64,000 nt of DNA from Paeniglutamicibacter quisquiliarum (GCF_019084045.1 NZ_JAHRED010000010.1:62001-126000), one strand, 5' to 3'; counted from the first letter of the stretch, positions 48,510-59,823 are shown. The notes: generated from the sequence alone by a model not told the origin. Translations and numbers: made by a program.

Positions 48510-51500
48510 GTGCATTTGAAAACACTCACCGTTCGCGGATTCAAGTCGTTTGCCTCGGCAACGACCTTCGAATTCGAACCGGGTGTCACGGCAGTGGTCG
48601 GTCCCAACGGTTCGGGCAAGTCAAACGTCGTGGACGCCCTGGCCTGGGTCATGGGGGAGCAGGGGGCAAAGACCCTGCGTGGCGGCAAGATGGAAGATGT
48701 CATCTTCGCCGGCACCTCCGGCCGCGCCCCGCTCGGCCGGGCCCACGTCTCCCTGACGATCGACAACGCCGACGGCGCGCTGCCCATCGAATACGCCGAG
48801 GTCACCATCTCCCGGACGCTGTTCCGCGCGGGCGGCTCCGAATACGCGATCAACGGGAATTCCTGCAGGCTCCTGGACATCCAGGAACTTCTGTCCGACT
48901 CCGGGCTGGGCCGTGAAATGCACGTGATCGTCGGCCAGGGCCAGCTCGACCGGATCCTGCACGCCACGCCCGAGGACCGCCGCGGATTCATCGAAGAGGC
49001 GGCCGGGGTGCTCAAGCACCGTCGGCGCAAGGAAAAGACCGTGCGAAAACTCGACGCCATGCAGGGAAACCTGAACCGGCTCGAGGACCTGACCACTGAG
49101 ATCCGCCGGCAGCTCACGCCCCTGGGCAAGCAGGCCAAGATCGCCCGCCGGGCCCAGAGCGTGCAGTTCGAGGTGCGGGACGCCAAGTCCAGGCTCATGG
49201 CCGATGACCTGGTGACCCTGCGAGCTGCCCTTGACAAGGACATAGCCGACGAGGCCGAGCAACGCGCCGCACAGCAAGTGGTCCAGGGTCGGCTCGAGGA
49301 ATCCCGCGCAGAACTCACCACACTTGAAGTGGCCGCGGCCCATGCCACCCCGGCCCTGAACAAGGCCCGGGACCTGTGGTTCGGGCTGACCTCGACCCGC
49401 GAGCGATTCCGCTCCCTGGGAGCGCTGTCGGCCGAACGTTCCCGCTTGCTGGGTTCCGACGGCGTTGAATTTGACCCAAGCCGCGACCCCGACCGCCTGG
49501 AGGCCCAGGCCGAGCGCCTGCGCGATGAGCTGGAGGAACTCGAGGAAAACCTGGAGATGCGCCAGGACCTGCTGGAGGAAGCACTCGAGGCCAAGTCGGA
49601 TGCCGAGGAAGCGGCCCATGCCGAACAGCAGCGCTTGACCAACGAGCTGCGGGTTGCCGCTGACCGCAGGGAAGGACTGGCCAGGCTCGCCGGCCAGGTG
49701 GGCGCCTCCCGCAGCAAGGTCGAGGCCGCCGAGGGCGAGCTGGGCCGTTTGCGCGAGTCGCTCCAGGGTTGGGCTGCGCGCCGCGAGGGCACGGCCAACG
49801 AGTTTGCCGCCCTGGAGCAGCAGGCCGCCTCCGTCCAGGACGGCGAGGAGGACCTTGACACGGCCTATGAACACGCCGCCGACCGCCACGAGGCTTTGGT
49901 TGCAACCATGGATTCCCAGCGCAAACGGGAACAGGAACTTGCCACGCGGTTGGGTTCCCTGCGTGGAAGGCTTGAGGCCTTGCGTGAGGGTGCCATCCGC
50001 AAGGATGCCTCGGAAGACGTCTTGGCCGGCGGGCACGATGGTTTGATGGGTCGCCTCTCGCAATATCTGGAAGTCGAACCTGGATTCGAGGTCGCCGTGG
50101 CGGCTGCCCTGGGTCCGATTGCCGAGGCCATAGCGGTGGAGGAATTGGACCACGCGCTGGCAATTCTTGGAGGACTCCGGGAAGCGGACGGGGGTCGCGT
50201 CCACCTGGTGAGCGGCAACCTTGACGCGGCCGCCAACAACACATCCCCGGCCCCCTTCGGGAAACATGCGCTGGACGTTATCAGCGCACCCGAGGCCTTG
50301 CGCGGCACGCTGGCGCACCTGCTGGGAGCCACGGTGGTTGCCACCGACCTTGCCGAGGCGCAGCAGCTTCTGGCACACGATGCGAACGCCCGTGCAGTGA
50401 CATTGGCCGGCGACATTCTCACCGCCGGCTCTGCCAGCGGCGGAACCACTGCTGCTCCCTCACTGATCGAACAGACCGCTGCAATCGCGGAAACGGCCGC
50501 CGAGCTTGCAGCGGTCGAGGAAAGCCTCGGCGCCCTGCGCCTTGAGGCAGCCGACCTCACGGCCAGGCTCATGTCCGCAGAGGAAGCGGCCGACTCGGCG
50601 CTGAGCCGGTTGCACGATTCGGATGCCAGGATTTCGGCTGTGGCCCAGCGAATGGAACAGTTGGGGTCGCTGCTGCGCCAGGGGCAGGGGGAACGCGAAC
50701 GCCTCGAACAGCAAATCGCGGTGGCCCAGGAGAAGCTTGAGGTGGAGCAGGAGAAGCTCGCCGAGCTCATCGAGCGCCTGGACATGGCCCAGGAGGCCCC
50801 CGAGGACCACGAACCCGAGACCGACCGGCGTGACGAACTGGCCGCGGCAGCGGCCGCCGCCCGCCAGAAGGAACTTGACGCGCGCCTGGCGCTGCGCAGC
50901 GCGGAGGAGCGGGCCAACGCGCTGCGCGGCCGTGTCGAGTCGCTCAAGCGCGCCGCGGAGACCGAACGCCGCGCGCGTGCGGAGGCGCAACGCCGGGCCG
51001 AGATTCGCCGCAAGCAGGCAATTGCTGCCCGCGAGGTCTCGGCAAAGGTCGAGCGCGTCGTCTCCTTCATGGATGTTTCCATCGAGCTTGCCGACAGGGA
51101 ACGGGAACAATTCCAGGCACGCCGCGAGGAACTGGAGGCGGAGCTGTCAGTGGTCCGCGGCAGGGTCGACAAGCTGGGCCACGAGCTGGCGGAGCTGACC
51201 AACTCGGTGCACCGCGACGAATTGGCACGCGCCGAGCAGCGCATGCGCATCGAGACGCTGGAGAACCGGTCCATCGAGGAACTCGGACTGACCAGCGAGC
51301 ACCTGATCGAGAACTTCGGACCGCACCTGCCGGTGCCGCAGCCGGCGGCCGAGGACGACAAATGGGCGGCCCTTCGCCAGGAAGTCGACGACGAGGGGAA
51401 CGAAATTCCCGAGGGAATCCCGTTCGACCGGGTGGAGCAGGAAAAACGGCTGAAACGGGCCGAACGGGATCTCTCGGCGCTGGGACGGGTCAACCCGCTG

Positions 51501-52100
51501 GCGCTGGAGGAGTTTGCCGCGCTCGAGGAACGCCACCAGTTCCTGACCTCGCAGCTCGAGGACCTGAAGAAGAGCCGCAAGGACCTGCTGGACATCATCA
51601 AAGACGTCGACGAGCGGGTCGAGCGTGCCTTCACGGAGGCCTATGAGGACACCGCGGCACAGTTCGAGCGCGTCTTTGGCAGGCTCTTCCCCGGGGGAGA
51701 GGGACGTTTGGTCCTCACCGACCCGGAGAACATGCTGACCACCGGCATCGAGGTAGAGGCACGCCCGGCGGGCAAGAAGATCAAGCGCCTTTCCCTGCTC
51801 TCCGGAGGCGAGCGGTCGCTGACCGCCGTTGCTCTTCTGGTGGCCATCTTCAAGGCCCGGCCCTCCCCGTTCTACGTCATGGACGAGGTGGAGGCGGCCC
51901 TGGACGACACCAACCTGGGCCGGCTGATCACGATCTTCGAGGAGCTGCGCGAATCGAGCCAGCTCATTGTGATCACGCACCAAAAGCGCACCATGGAGGT
52001 CGCCGACGCGCTCTATGGCGTCACGATGCGCGGGGACGGCGTTTCCATGGTCATTAGCCAGCGCATCGACCGGCTGGCGCACGATGCCGAGCTGATATGA
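48510..52100 (+). CDS. smc: Chromosome segregation protein SMC
   Basis: SMC is the ATPase core of the bacterial condensin that compacts and separates chromosomes with ScpA and ScpB. The 1196-residue protein has Walker A at the N-terminus (VHLKTLTVRGFKSFAS ... VVGPNGSGKSNVVDALAWVMG), a long coiled coil, a hinge near residues 500-660 (GLMGRLSQYLEVEPGFEVAVA), a second coiled coil, and the C-terminal head with LLSGGERSLTAVALLVA and Walker B FYVMDEVEAALDDTN. I start at the GTG at 48510, because the upstream in-frame extension overlaps the divergent hydrolase gene. In many actinobacteria ftsY follows directly, but here three genes intervene. Confidence 0.95.
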   Translation: MHLKTLTVRGFKSFASATTFEFEPGVTAVVGPNGSGKSNVVDALAWVMGEQGAKTLRGGKMEDVIFAGTSGRAPLGRAHVSLTIDNADGALPIEYAEVTISRTLFRAGGSEYAINGNSCRLLDIQELLSDSGLGREMHVIVGQGQLDRILHATPEDRRGFIEEAAGVLKHRRRKEKTVRKLDAMQGNLNRLEDLTTEIRRQLTPLGKQAKIARRAQSVQFEVRDAKSRLMADDLVTLRAALDKDIADEAEQRAAQQVVQGRLEESRAELTTLEVAAAHATPALNKARDLWFGLTSTRERFRSLGALSAERSRLLGSDGVEFDPSRDPDRLEAQAERLRDELEELEENLEMRQDLLEEALEAKSDAEEAAHAEQQRLTNELRVAADRREGLARLAGQVGASRSKVEAAEGELGRLRESLQGWAARREGTANEFAALEQQAASVQDGEEDLDTAYEHAADRHEALVATMDSQRKREQELATRLGSLRGRLEALREGAIRKDASEDVLAGGHDGLMGRLSQYLEVEPGFEVAVAAALGPIAEAIAVEELDHALAILGGLREADGGRVHLVSGNLDAAANNTSPAPFGKHALDVISAPEALRGTLAHLLGATVVATDLAEAQQLLAHDANARAVTLAGDILTAGSASGGTTAAPSLIEQTAAIAETAAELAAVEESLGALRLEAADLTARLMSAEEAADSALSRLHDSDARISAVAQRMEQLGSLLRQGQGERERLEQQIAVAQEKLEVEQEKLAELIERLDMAQEAPEDHEPETDRRDELAAAAAAARQKELDARLALRSAEERANALRGRVESLKRAAETERRARAEAQRRAEIRRKQAIAAREVSAKVERVVSFMDVSIELADREREQFQARREELEAELSVVRGRVDKLGHELAELTNSVHRDELARAEQRMRIETLENRSIEELGLTSEHLIENFGPHLPVPQPAAEDDKWAALRQEVDDEGNEIPEGIPFDRVEQEKRLKRAERDLSALGRVNPLALEEFAALEERHQFLTSQLEDLKKSRKDLLDIIKDVDERVERAFTEAYEDTAAQFERVFGRLFPGGEGRLVLTDPENMLTTGIEVEARPAGKKIKRLSLLSGGERSLTAVALLVAIFKARPSPFYVMDEVEAALDDTNLGRLITIFEELRESSQLIVITHQKRTMEVADALYGVTMRGDGVSMVISQRIDRLAHDAELI

Positions 52101-52138
52101 TGCTTGTCAATCTTCGATTCATACGTTAAAGGGTGGGC

Positions 52139-53644
52139 ATGGGCTTGTTCGGTTTTGGCAGGAATTCGTCGCGGGCCAGAGAAACGAAGTCCATGAAGCC
52201 GGTCGAGGTGGCTCCATCCTCCGCTGCGGTTTCGGTGGCCGAATCGGCGGTTCCTGCGCTGCCGGAATTCAGCGCGCAGGCGGTAACGGAAACAGCCGGT
52301 GCCGGCGCGGACGGCTGTGTCATCAGCGTCATCATCCCGGTCTACAACACCATGCCCTACCTTACGGAGTTGCTCAACTCGCTCGAGGGCCAGGACATGG
52401 ACAAAGACCGCTTTGAGGTCATCGCCGTCAATGACGGCTCGACAGACTACAGTGGCGAGATCCTGGACGTCTATGCCAAGCGCAACGCGAACTTCCGCGT
52501 GGTCCACCAGGAGAACAGCGGGTGGCCGGGCAAGCCCCGCAACGTCGGCGTAGACATCGCCCGCGGTGACTACGTCTTCTTCTGCGACGGCGACGACGTG
52601 CTGGGACGCGAGGCGCTGCGCCGCATGGCAGAGTACGCCCAACGTCACGACGTGGATATCCTGATTCCCAAGATGGTCGGGTTGGGCGGGCGCAAGGTCA
52701 TGTCCGGGCTTTACCGGGCGACGCGTCTTGACACCCCGCTGGAGGTCGCGCTGCGCTCGCTAAACCCCATCAAGCTCATCCGCCGGTCGATCATGATCGA
52801 GCAGGGGATCCGTTTCAAGGAGGAGCCGGTGCGTCTGGAGGACGGCATGGCCGTCACCGAGGCCTACATGGCGGCCGGGCGCATCTCGATCCTCTCCGAC
52901 TACGACTATTACCAGGCGCGTTCACGCAGTGACGGGCAAAACATCAGCATTCGGCTCATCGAGCCGCTGGGCTATGTCGGCTCGCTCAGCGAAATCGCCC
53001 GGATCGTGACCGAACACGTCGCCGATGCCGAGCGCGCACGGGCGTTGGTGGCTGCACTGTTCATCCGCAAGGGCCTGCGGTTTTACGAAGGCAAGCGCTT
53101 CCTGGACTACGACGACGAGGGGCGCGGCCAGTGGGTGGCTGCGCACGCGCAGCTTCTGGAGCGGTTCCTGCCGGCGGAAACCACCGGCCTGTTTGAAGGC
53201 GTGCACCGCGTACGGGTGGACGCGATCCGTGCCGGACGGCTTGACGAGCTAGTGCAGCTGGCAGAGGCCGATCTCGCCAGCGCCCGCAACCCGGATCTGG
53301 TCACGCTGGACGCCACCGTTTCCGGCGCCCAACTACAGATTCGGAGCTACGCGACGGACCGCACCGCGCACGATCTCGTCGTCGAGGACCGGGACACGGG
53401 CCAGAAAACCGGTATTCCACTGGTGGCCGGGCATGGCGGACTGCTGCACGCCGAGTTGGACAGTGCTGCGCTGGCCGCAGCCCTGCAGCGCCTGGGCAAC
53501 GTCTGGCTCTCGTACAATGCCGAGGCCACCGACCTGCGGCGTGTCGCGATGGACGGCGAAATCCCCAGCGCCGATTCAAACAAGGTGCGCTATTACCGCA
53601 CGGCACACGGGTTCCTCAGCATCGATGTGCGCAAGGCCGTCTGA
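52139..53644 (+). CDS. Family 2 glycosyltransferase (teichoic-acid-type)
   Basis: This 501-residue protein has about 60 variable residues followed by a GT-A domain: VISVIIPVYNTMPYLTELLNSLEGQ, FEVIAVNDGSTDYSGEIL, GWPGKPRNVGVDIARGDYVFFCDGDDVLG (DGDD metal site) and a VRLEDGMAVTEAYMAAGRI acceptor region with the ED pair. The C-terminal 200 residues are of the type found in staphylococcal Tar and other surface-polymer glycosyltransferases. I chose the ATG at 52139, with a GTG two codons earlier as an alternative. It lies 38 nt after smc and is followed by the pyruvyltransferase gene. It probably glycosylates a wall polymer, with donor and acceptor unknown. Confidence 0.85.
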   Translation: MGLFGFGRNSSRARETKSMKPVEVAPSSAAVSVAESAVPALPEFSAQAVTETAGAGADGCVISVIIPVYNTMPYLTELLNSLEGQDMDKDRFEVIAVNDGSTDYSGEILDVYAKRNANFRVVHQENSGWPGKPRNVGVDIARGDYVFFCDGDDVLGREALRRMAEYAQRHDVDILIPKMVGLGGRKVMSGLYRATRLDTPLEVALRSLNPIKLIRRSIMIEQGIRFKEEPVRLEDGMAVTEAYMAAGRISILSDYDYYQARSRSDGQNISIRLIEPLGYVGSLSEIARIVTEHVADAERARALVAALFIRKGLRFYEGKRFLDYDDEGRGQWVAAHAQLLERFLPAETTGLFEGVHRVRVDAIRAGRLDELVQLAEADLASARNPDLVTLDATVSGAQLQIRSYATDRTAHDLVVEDRDTGQKTGIPLVAGHGGLLHAELDSAALAAALQRLGNVWLSYNAEATDLRRVAMDGEIPSADSNKVRYYRTAHGFLSIDVRKAV

Positions 53645-53774
53645 CGGTTTCCTGACCGAAACCATGCGCGGCTCTTGGTAGGCTGGTCACCCGGGGCCGC
53701 CACGGGTGGCTTCCGATTGAACGCGTGGACCGCGCTGCGGTCCACTGACACCCTGGGCGAAAGAGCTTGACTTG

Positions 53775-54992
53775 ATGAATGCTGGAACGATGCGACTGCT
53801 GGTATCGGAATTGGCCAACAGGCCCGATGCGGAAGGGCTCTTCACCAGCTTCACCACCAGCCAGGAGGCCGTGCGCGCGACGCTGCCGATCCTCGGATCC
53901 ACTGTCGCCGTGCGTGCCGTGCCGGACGCCACCGGCTACATGGTCGGCTTTGTCGCACTCAACGCCGCCGCCCTCAAATGGCTCAACGACGTGTTCATCA
54001 CCAAGGCGTCCGTTGGCTTTGACGCGGCCGGCAACCCGATGCACACCCTGGAACGCGGGGTTGCGGTCGGCCTGCTGTCCGAGGCCATCGTACGGGCCGC
54101 CGGAACCGCACTGGCCCTTCGCCGCCAGGAAGAGGCAGGCGACTTCGCCCCGGGCAGCACCGTGGCCATGCACTGGTACTCGGCCAAGTTCAACTTCGGC
54201 GACTGGATCGGCCCGCAGCTCGTCCAGGCGTACACCGGGCGCCAGCCCGTGCAATCCGACCGGCCCGGGGTCGGCGGCCGGGTGCTCTACAGCGTCGGTT
54301 CGATCCTGCACAGGGTCACCCGCAACAACGTCGATGTCTGGGGCAGCGGCCTGATGCGCCCGCTGACCGCCAAGGAGATCGAGGTCCGCTCGGCACTCAA
54401 GGGCGTGAAGATCCACGCGGTGCGCGGCAAGGAGACCCGTCGCGAACTGCAGGAGTCGCTCGGGTGGGACGTCCCTGAGGTGTACGGGGACCCGGCACTG
54501 CTGTTGCCCGACATCATTCACCCGGCCGAGGCACCGCACGGTCAGGTGGCAGTGGTCCCGCACTACGTGCACCTGCCGCAGCTCGACCTGCAGGGAATCG
54601 GCGGACGACTCGTTGACGTACGCGGCGACGTCAAGACCGTCGTCGAGCAGCTGGCAGGGGCAAGTGCCGTGGTCTCCAGCTCGCTGCACGGACTGATCGT
54701 GGCCCAGGCCTACGGGGTGCCGTGGGTGTGGCTGGACGTGACGGACCACCAACTCGGTGGCAAGGACTTCAAGTTCGAGGACTTCTTCACGTGCCTGGAC
54801 CGCAACGCGGTCAGTCGCGTGCGGATCTCCAAGGAACAGCTGGCCACCACCGACCTTGCCGCCTTCGCGGCGCAGGCCACGCTCCCGGAACTGCACATAG
54901 ACCTGGAACTACTGCGCGACGCCCTGCCCGTGGCTCCTGCAGAGGGACCGCTGCGCGGGCAATACCGAGCCGAGATCCCAGCGCTGCGGTAA
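53775..54992 (+). CDS. Polysaccharide pyruvyltransferase-family protein
   Basis: This 405-residue protein has a C-terminal pyruvyltransferase domain (PF04230 type). HWYSAKFNFGDWIGPQLVQAY starts it (near residue 135), VWGSGLMRP and VYGDPALLLPDI follow, and the conserved SSSLHGLIVAQAYGVPWVWL ends it. The N-terminal 120 residues (MRLLVSELANRPDAEGLFTSF ...) are unlike the usual family and may be a separate module. Members add ketal-linked pyruvate from PEP to sugars of secondary cell wall polymers, which can create binding sites for SLH-type proteins. I chose the ATG at 53775. A TTG directly before it is possible. It is probably cotranscribed with the GT2 gene, 130 nt upstream. Confidence 0.85.
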   Translation: MNAGTMRLLVSELANRPDAEGLFTSFTTSQEAVRATLPILGSTVAVRAVPDATGYMVGFVALNAAALKWLNDVFITKASVGFDAAGNPMHTLERGVAVGLLSEAIVRAAGTALALRRQEEAGDFAPGSTVAMHWYSAKFNFGDWIGPQLVQAYTGRQPVQSDRPGVGGRVLYSVGSILHRVTRNNVDVWGSGLMRPLTAKEIEVRSALKGVKIHAVRGKETRRELQESLGWDVPEVYGDPALLLPDIIHPAEAPHGQVAVVPHYVHLPQLDLQGIGGRLVDVRGDVKTVVEQLAGASAVVSSSLHGLIVAQAYGVPWVWLDVTDHQLGGKDFKFEDFFTCLDRNAVSRVRISKEQLATTDLAAFAAQATLPELHIDLELLRDALPVAPAEGPLRGQYRAEIPALR

Positions 54993-55020
54993 CCTCCACG
55001 CTGTGCACGTACCTTCCTGT

Positions 55021-55049
55021 GCCCCTCCCGGTGACGACTGGTGAGGGGC
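55021..55049. terminator. Hairpin between convergent pyruvyltransferase and MFS genes
   Basis: GCCCCTC (55021-55027) pairs with GAGGGGC (55043-55049) with a 15-nt loop. It lies in a 104-nt gap between two convergent genes and has no T-run. Confidence 0.35.
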
Positions 55050-55096
55050 GCTGTGCACTGCCGGGAAAGTGTTCGCGGCCCTGCACAAGTCCGGGA

Positions 55097-56371
55097 TTAG
55101 CGTTTCTGGGAGGTTTGTTCGGTCGCCTCGCGCCTTTCCCTGACCGGGAGCCAAGCAATGACCCCCATCAGTCCCAGGGCGCCACTGACAGTGAATGCCC
55201 ACCCGAAACCTGCCCGGTCGGCGATCAGACCGGCCAGGATCGGACCGATGATGGAACCGAAGTCGGTTGCCATCTGGAAGGTGGCCATGACCTTTCCGCC
55301 GTTGCGGCCCTGGCCGACCACGTCAGCGATGGCAGCCTGCTGTGCCGGCCCCATCAGCCCGGTCCCGAGGCCCCCGATGACCGACAAGGCGATGAATAGG
55401 GGAATGGTGTCGACCCAGCCGATGGCGGCGGTGGCCAGCGAGGCAACGGTCAGCCCGACCAGGATCGGCAGGCGGCGGCCGTAGGTGTCGGTGAGCCTGC
55501 CCGCCACGGTCAGGGCCGCACCATTACCCACGGCGAAGATCGCCAGCGCCAGGCCTGCGAGCAGCGTGCCCTGCGAGGCGAAGGCGGCGACGGCAAAGAG
55601 CGGAATCAGGGACATCCGCACGCCGAAGGCCATCCAGCCATTGGTGAAGCCGGAAACCAACGCCGCCTTGAAAGACGCCGCGCCCCAGGCCTCGGACAGG
55701 GGTATTCGGTCGGCCACAGGAGCTGCCTTTTCCGCAGCCGTCTTCACGGTTGCGCGGCGCGAGTGGGACAGGGAGAAATAGACAATAGAGGCCGCGACCA
55801 CGAGTGCCCCGCCGTAAATGAAGAACGGGATCCGGAAGCCCATGCCCGCGGCAAGGGAACCGAGTACCGGGCCTGCGACGTTGCCCAGCAGGAAGGAGCC
55901 GGAATACAGCCCGGCGATGCGGCCGCGGATTTGGGGCGGTGACATGCGGGCGATCAGGGCCATGGCCGAGACGGTGAACATGGTCGAGCCCAGGCCGCCC
56001 AGGCCGCGGAAGATCAGCAGCTGCGTGTAGGACTGGGCAAAGCCGCAGAGGATGGTCGAGGCGGCGACGATCAGCACGCCGGTGACGTATACGGCAGGCT
56101 CTCCCAGCCAGTCTGTCAGTTTGCCGCTTACCGGGGCGAAAACCAGGCGGGCGAAGGCGAAGATGCTGACAATGACGCTCGCCGCCGCAACGCCGACATT
56201 AAAGCTCGTGGCGAATTGCGGCAGGATCGGGGCAATGAGCCCGAATCCGAGGGCGACAACGAAGGCGGCCGCGACAAGCACGCGGATTTCACGGGGTACC
56301 GACGGCAGTTTCCGCAAGTCGGCATTAACCGACTTTTTCGGGAAATTGGGGGTCGAGGCATTCTTTGGCAT
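55097..56371 (-). CDS. MFS transporter
   Basis: This is a 424-residue major facilitator with about 12 membrane helices, probably a drug or metabolite exporter. After a basic start it reads IRVLVAAAFVVALGFGLIAPILPQFA, the motif-A-like region GKLTDWLGEPAVYV between helices 2 and 3, FRGLGGLGSTMFTVSAMALIARMSPPQIRGRIAGLYSG (motif C-like glycine-rich helix), and a second half starting AALVSGFTNGWMAFGVRM with GRLTDTYGRRLPIL. The substrate is unknown. It is divergent from ftsY, with 36 nt between the starts. Confidence 0.87.
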   Translation of the reverse strand: MPKNASTPNFPKKSVNADLRKLPSVPREIRVLVAAAFVVALGFGLIAPILPQFATSFNVGVAAASVIVSIFAFARLVFAPVSGKLTDWLGEPAVYVTGVLIVAASTILCGFAQSYTQLLIFRGLGGLGSTMFTVSAMALIARMSPPQIRGRIAGLYSGSFLLGNVAGPVLGSLAAGMGFRIPFFIYGGALVVAASIVYFSLSHSRRATVKTAAEKAAPVADRIPLSEAWGAASFKAALVSGFTNGWMAFGVRMSLIPLFAVAAFASQGTLLAGLALAIFAVGNGAALTVAGRLTDTYGRRLPILVGLTVASLATAAIGWVDTIPLFIALSVIGGLGTGLMGPAQQAAIADVVGQGRNGGKVMATFQMATDFGSIIGPILAGLIADRAGFGWAFTVSGALGLMGVIAWLPVRERREATEQTSQKR

Positions 56372-56407
56372 AAGTAAGACAAGTTTAGTCTGTGAGAAGC
56401 TAGGACG

Positions 56408-57604
<1,197 letters not shown>

Positions 57605-57610
57605 GGACAA

Positions 57611-59764
57611 ATGATTCAAGAAACGCAAGGAACCACCCAAGTCAAGGGCCGGCATTTCGCCGAGCCGAGCGCCCCGGGAACATACCCTGGAGTGCTCGGG
57701 GGAACAAAGCAAGGGGTGTCCAAGAACTTCCGCGGCGACATCCAGGGACTCCGTGCCATCGCGGTGTCCCTGGTGGTCGTCTACCACTTGTGGCCACAGC
57801 GACTGACCGGCGGTTTCATAGGCGTCGACGTTTTCTTTGTGATCTCCGGATTCCTGATCACCTCGCACCTGATGAAGCGTCCCCCGAAGTCGTGGTCGGA
57901 CTTGGTGGCCTTCTGGATGCGGCGGGTCAAGCGACTGCTGCCCGCCTCCTTCCTGGTCTTGGGGGCCACGTTGGCCGCCATTCCGCTGTTTGCCCCGGTG
58001 ACTGTGTGGAAGGATTGGGCCAGCCAGATCGTTGCCTCGACCTTCTACGTCCAGAACTGGCGGTTGGCGTCAACCAGCGTGGACTACCTCGCAGCAGACA
58101 ACGCCGTATCGGCGGTCCAGCACTTCTGGTCGTTGTCCGTTGAGGAACAGTTCTACCTTTTCTGGCCGGTGATCATTGCCGCGCTGGTGGCCCTGGCTGT
58201 CATGCTGCGCAAAAATACCGGGGTGGTGGTCGCGACCGGCATTGCCCTGATAGTGGTGGCCTCGCTGGTTTTCTCTTCCATCTCCACCGTGACCGATCCG
58301 GGAATTGCCTACTTCTCCACCATTACCCGTGCCTGGGAACTCGCCGTCGGCGCCTTGGCGGCCGTGCTTCCCGCAGCAAGCACGATGCTGCGTCGGTCGA
58401 GGTTCAACGCCTTCCTCGCCTGGATCGGGTTGCTGGCCATCGCCTATGCAGGTGTCACCTACAGCGGTGCCACCCCTTTCCCCGGCTATGCCGCGGCCTT
58501 GCCCGTCCTTGGCACAGCTTTGGTGATTTGGGCCAACGCTTCTCATGCCCACTCGCCCAATGGCCTGCTGGGCCATTCGGTGTCGCGCTTCCTCGGCGAC
58601 CACTCGTATTCGATCTACCTGTGGCATTGGCCGCTTATCGTATTCTTGCCGTTCTACAGTGGAGAGCTCGGCCTGCTGGACAAGGCCGCAATCCTCGCGG
58701 CGACAATCGTCCTTTCAATGATCACCAAGCGCTATGTGGAGGACCGCTTCCGCGCCCGCCTGGACACGGGCAGGATCCTGACCGGAGGGCGATTCCTGTT
58801 GGCCGGGACTGTAATCCTGGGTCTCCTCGGAGCCGTCATGGTCAATGCCGGGTCGAGCAATGAGGAAACCGGTGACAAGCTGGCGACCGAAATCCAACGT
58901 GTGCAGGCTGAAGTCGGCGTGGAATGTTTCGGCGCCGCGGCGATGGTGAACTCCTGCGCCAACACCGGTGCATCGCCAATGGTCCCCTCGCCGGCAGCTG
59001 CCAAGAACGACAAGTCCCAGGCGTATGCTGACGATTGCTGGTCCAATGGCGACTATAGCGAGCGGCCCGTCTGTACTTATGGCGACGGCAAGATCCAGGT
59101 TGCGCTCACCGGCAATTCACATGCCGGACAATGGCTGCCGGCTCTGACTGAGATTGCCGACCGCCGGGGATGGACCATCACCACTTATATTGCTTCCATC
59201 TGCGCGCCTTCGGATGCCCCGATTGCCCTGGATTCCCAGGCCAAGGCAGATGGATGCCTTGAATATGGGCGTTGGGTCAAGGAACAAACCGCAGGCGGTA
59301 AGTTCGATCTCATCATTACGTCGAACCGCCAGGGCCTCCCGGTGCAGGGATACGAGATGAAGAATACCGAAAAGCCTGCCAAGGCGGGTTACGCCAGCTA
59401 TCTTGCGGACTGGGAATCGGCGAAGGCCCCTATCGTGGTGATCCGCGATTCGCCATACCCGGGGAACACCGTGAAGAATGTTCCTGACTGCCTGGCTACC
59501 AGCAAAGCCGCGATGAACGACTGCTCCGGAACACCCAAGTCATGGAAATCGCTTGATCCCCTTGCCAGCGCCGCAGAGGAGAGCGACTTTCCCTACGTGA
59601 GCACCCTGGACATGACTGAGTACTTCTGCAACGAAGATACGTGTCCTGCGGTCATCGGCTCGGTGGTTCCGTATTTCGATGCTTCCCACCTCACCGCGAC
59701 CTTTGCCCGGTCAATCACCGATCCGTTGGAAAAGAGGATCATTGATGCAGTGCCCGGTCTTTAG
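57611..59764 (+). CDS. Acyltransferase-3 / SGNH fusion (OafA-like), copy 2
   Basis: This 717-residue paralog of the protein at 36502 has the same two-part plan: acyltransferase-3 with about ten helices (DIQGLRAIAVSLVVVYHLWP, GGFIGVDVFFVISGFLITSHL, WSLSVEEQFYLFWPV, FLGDHSYSIYLWHWPLIVFL) and a C-terminal extracellular SGNH domain (VALTGNSHAGQWLPAL; VPYFDASHLTATFA). It has about 36 extra residues at the N-terminus. A GTG at 57716-57718 (VSKNFRGDIQGLR) would remove them and match the paralog, so the start is uncertain. It begins 6 nt after ftsY. The acceptor is presumably a cell wall polymer. A strong hairpin follows. Confidence 0.9.
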   Translation: MIQETQGTTQVKGRHFAEPSAPGTYPGVLGGTKQGVSKNFRGDIQGLRAIAVSLVVVYHLWPQRLTGGFIGVDVFFVISGFLITSHLMKRPPKSWSDLVAFWMRRVKRLLPASFLVLGATLAAIPLFAPVTVWKDWASQIVASTFYVQNWRLASTSVDYLAADNAVSAVQHFWSLSVEEQFYLFWPVIIAALVALAVMLRKNTGVVVATGIALIVVASLVFSSISTVTDPGIAYFSTITRAWELAVGALAAVLPAASTMLRRSRFNAFLAWIGLLAIAYAGVTYSGATPFPGYAAALPVLGTALVIWANASHAHSPNGLLGHSVSRFLGDHSYSIYLWHWPLIVFLPFYSGELGLLDKAAILAATIVLSMITKRYVEDRFRARLDTGRILTGGRFLLAGTVILGLLGAVMVNAGSSNEETGDKLATEIQRVQAEVGVECFGAAAMVNSCANTGASPMVPSPAAAKNDKSQAYADDCWSNGDYSERPVCTYGDGKIQVALTGNSHAGQWLPALTEIADRRGWTITTYIASICAPSDAPIALDSQAKADGCLEYGRWVKEQTAGGKFDLIITSNRQGLPVQGYEMKNTEKPAKAGYASYLADWESAKAPIVVIRDSPYPGNTVKNVPDCLATSKAAMNDCSGTPKSWKSLDPLASAAEESDFPYVSTLDMTEYFCNEDTCPAVIGSVVPYFDASHLTATFARSITDPLEKRIIDAVPGL

Positions 59765-59780
59765 CCGAAGGGCTTAGGGC

Positions 59781-59823
59781 ATGGCGAAGGCGGCCACGGT
59801 ATATCCGCGGCCGCCTTCGCCAT
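59781..59823. terminator. Long hairpin after the second acyltransferase
   Basis: ATGGCGAAGGCGGCC (59781-59795) and its complement (59809-59823) form a 15-bp stem, extended by CGG/CCG around TATAT with one mismatch. No T-run follows, but the stem is very stable and lies 16 nt after the stop. Confidence 0.65.

Noticed and set aside
49865-51634. A 589-codon minus-strand frame rich in Ser and Arg
   Set aside because: It is antisense to the SMC coiled coil. Repeated Glu/Leu codons of the coiled coil read backwards as Ser/Arg runs.
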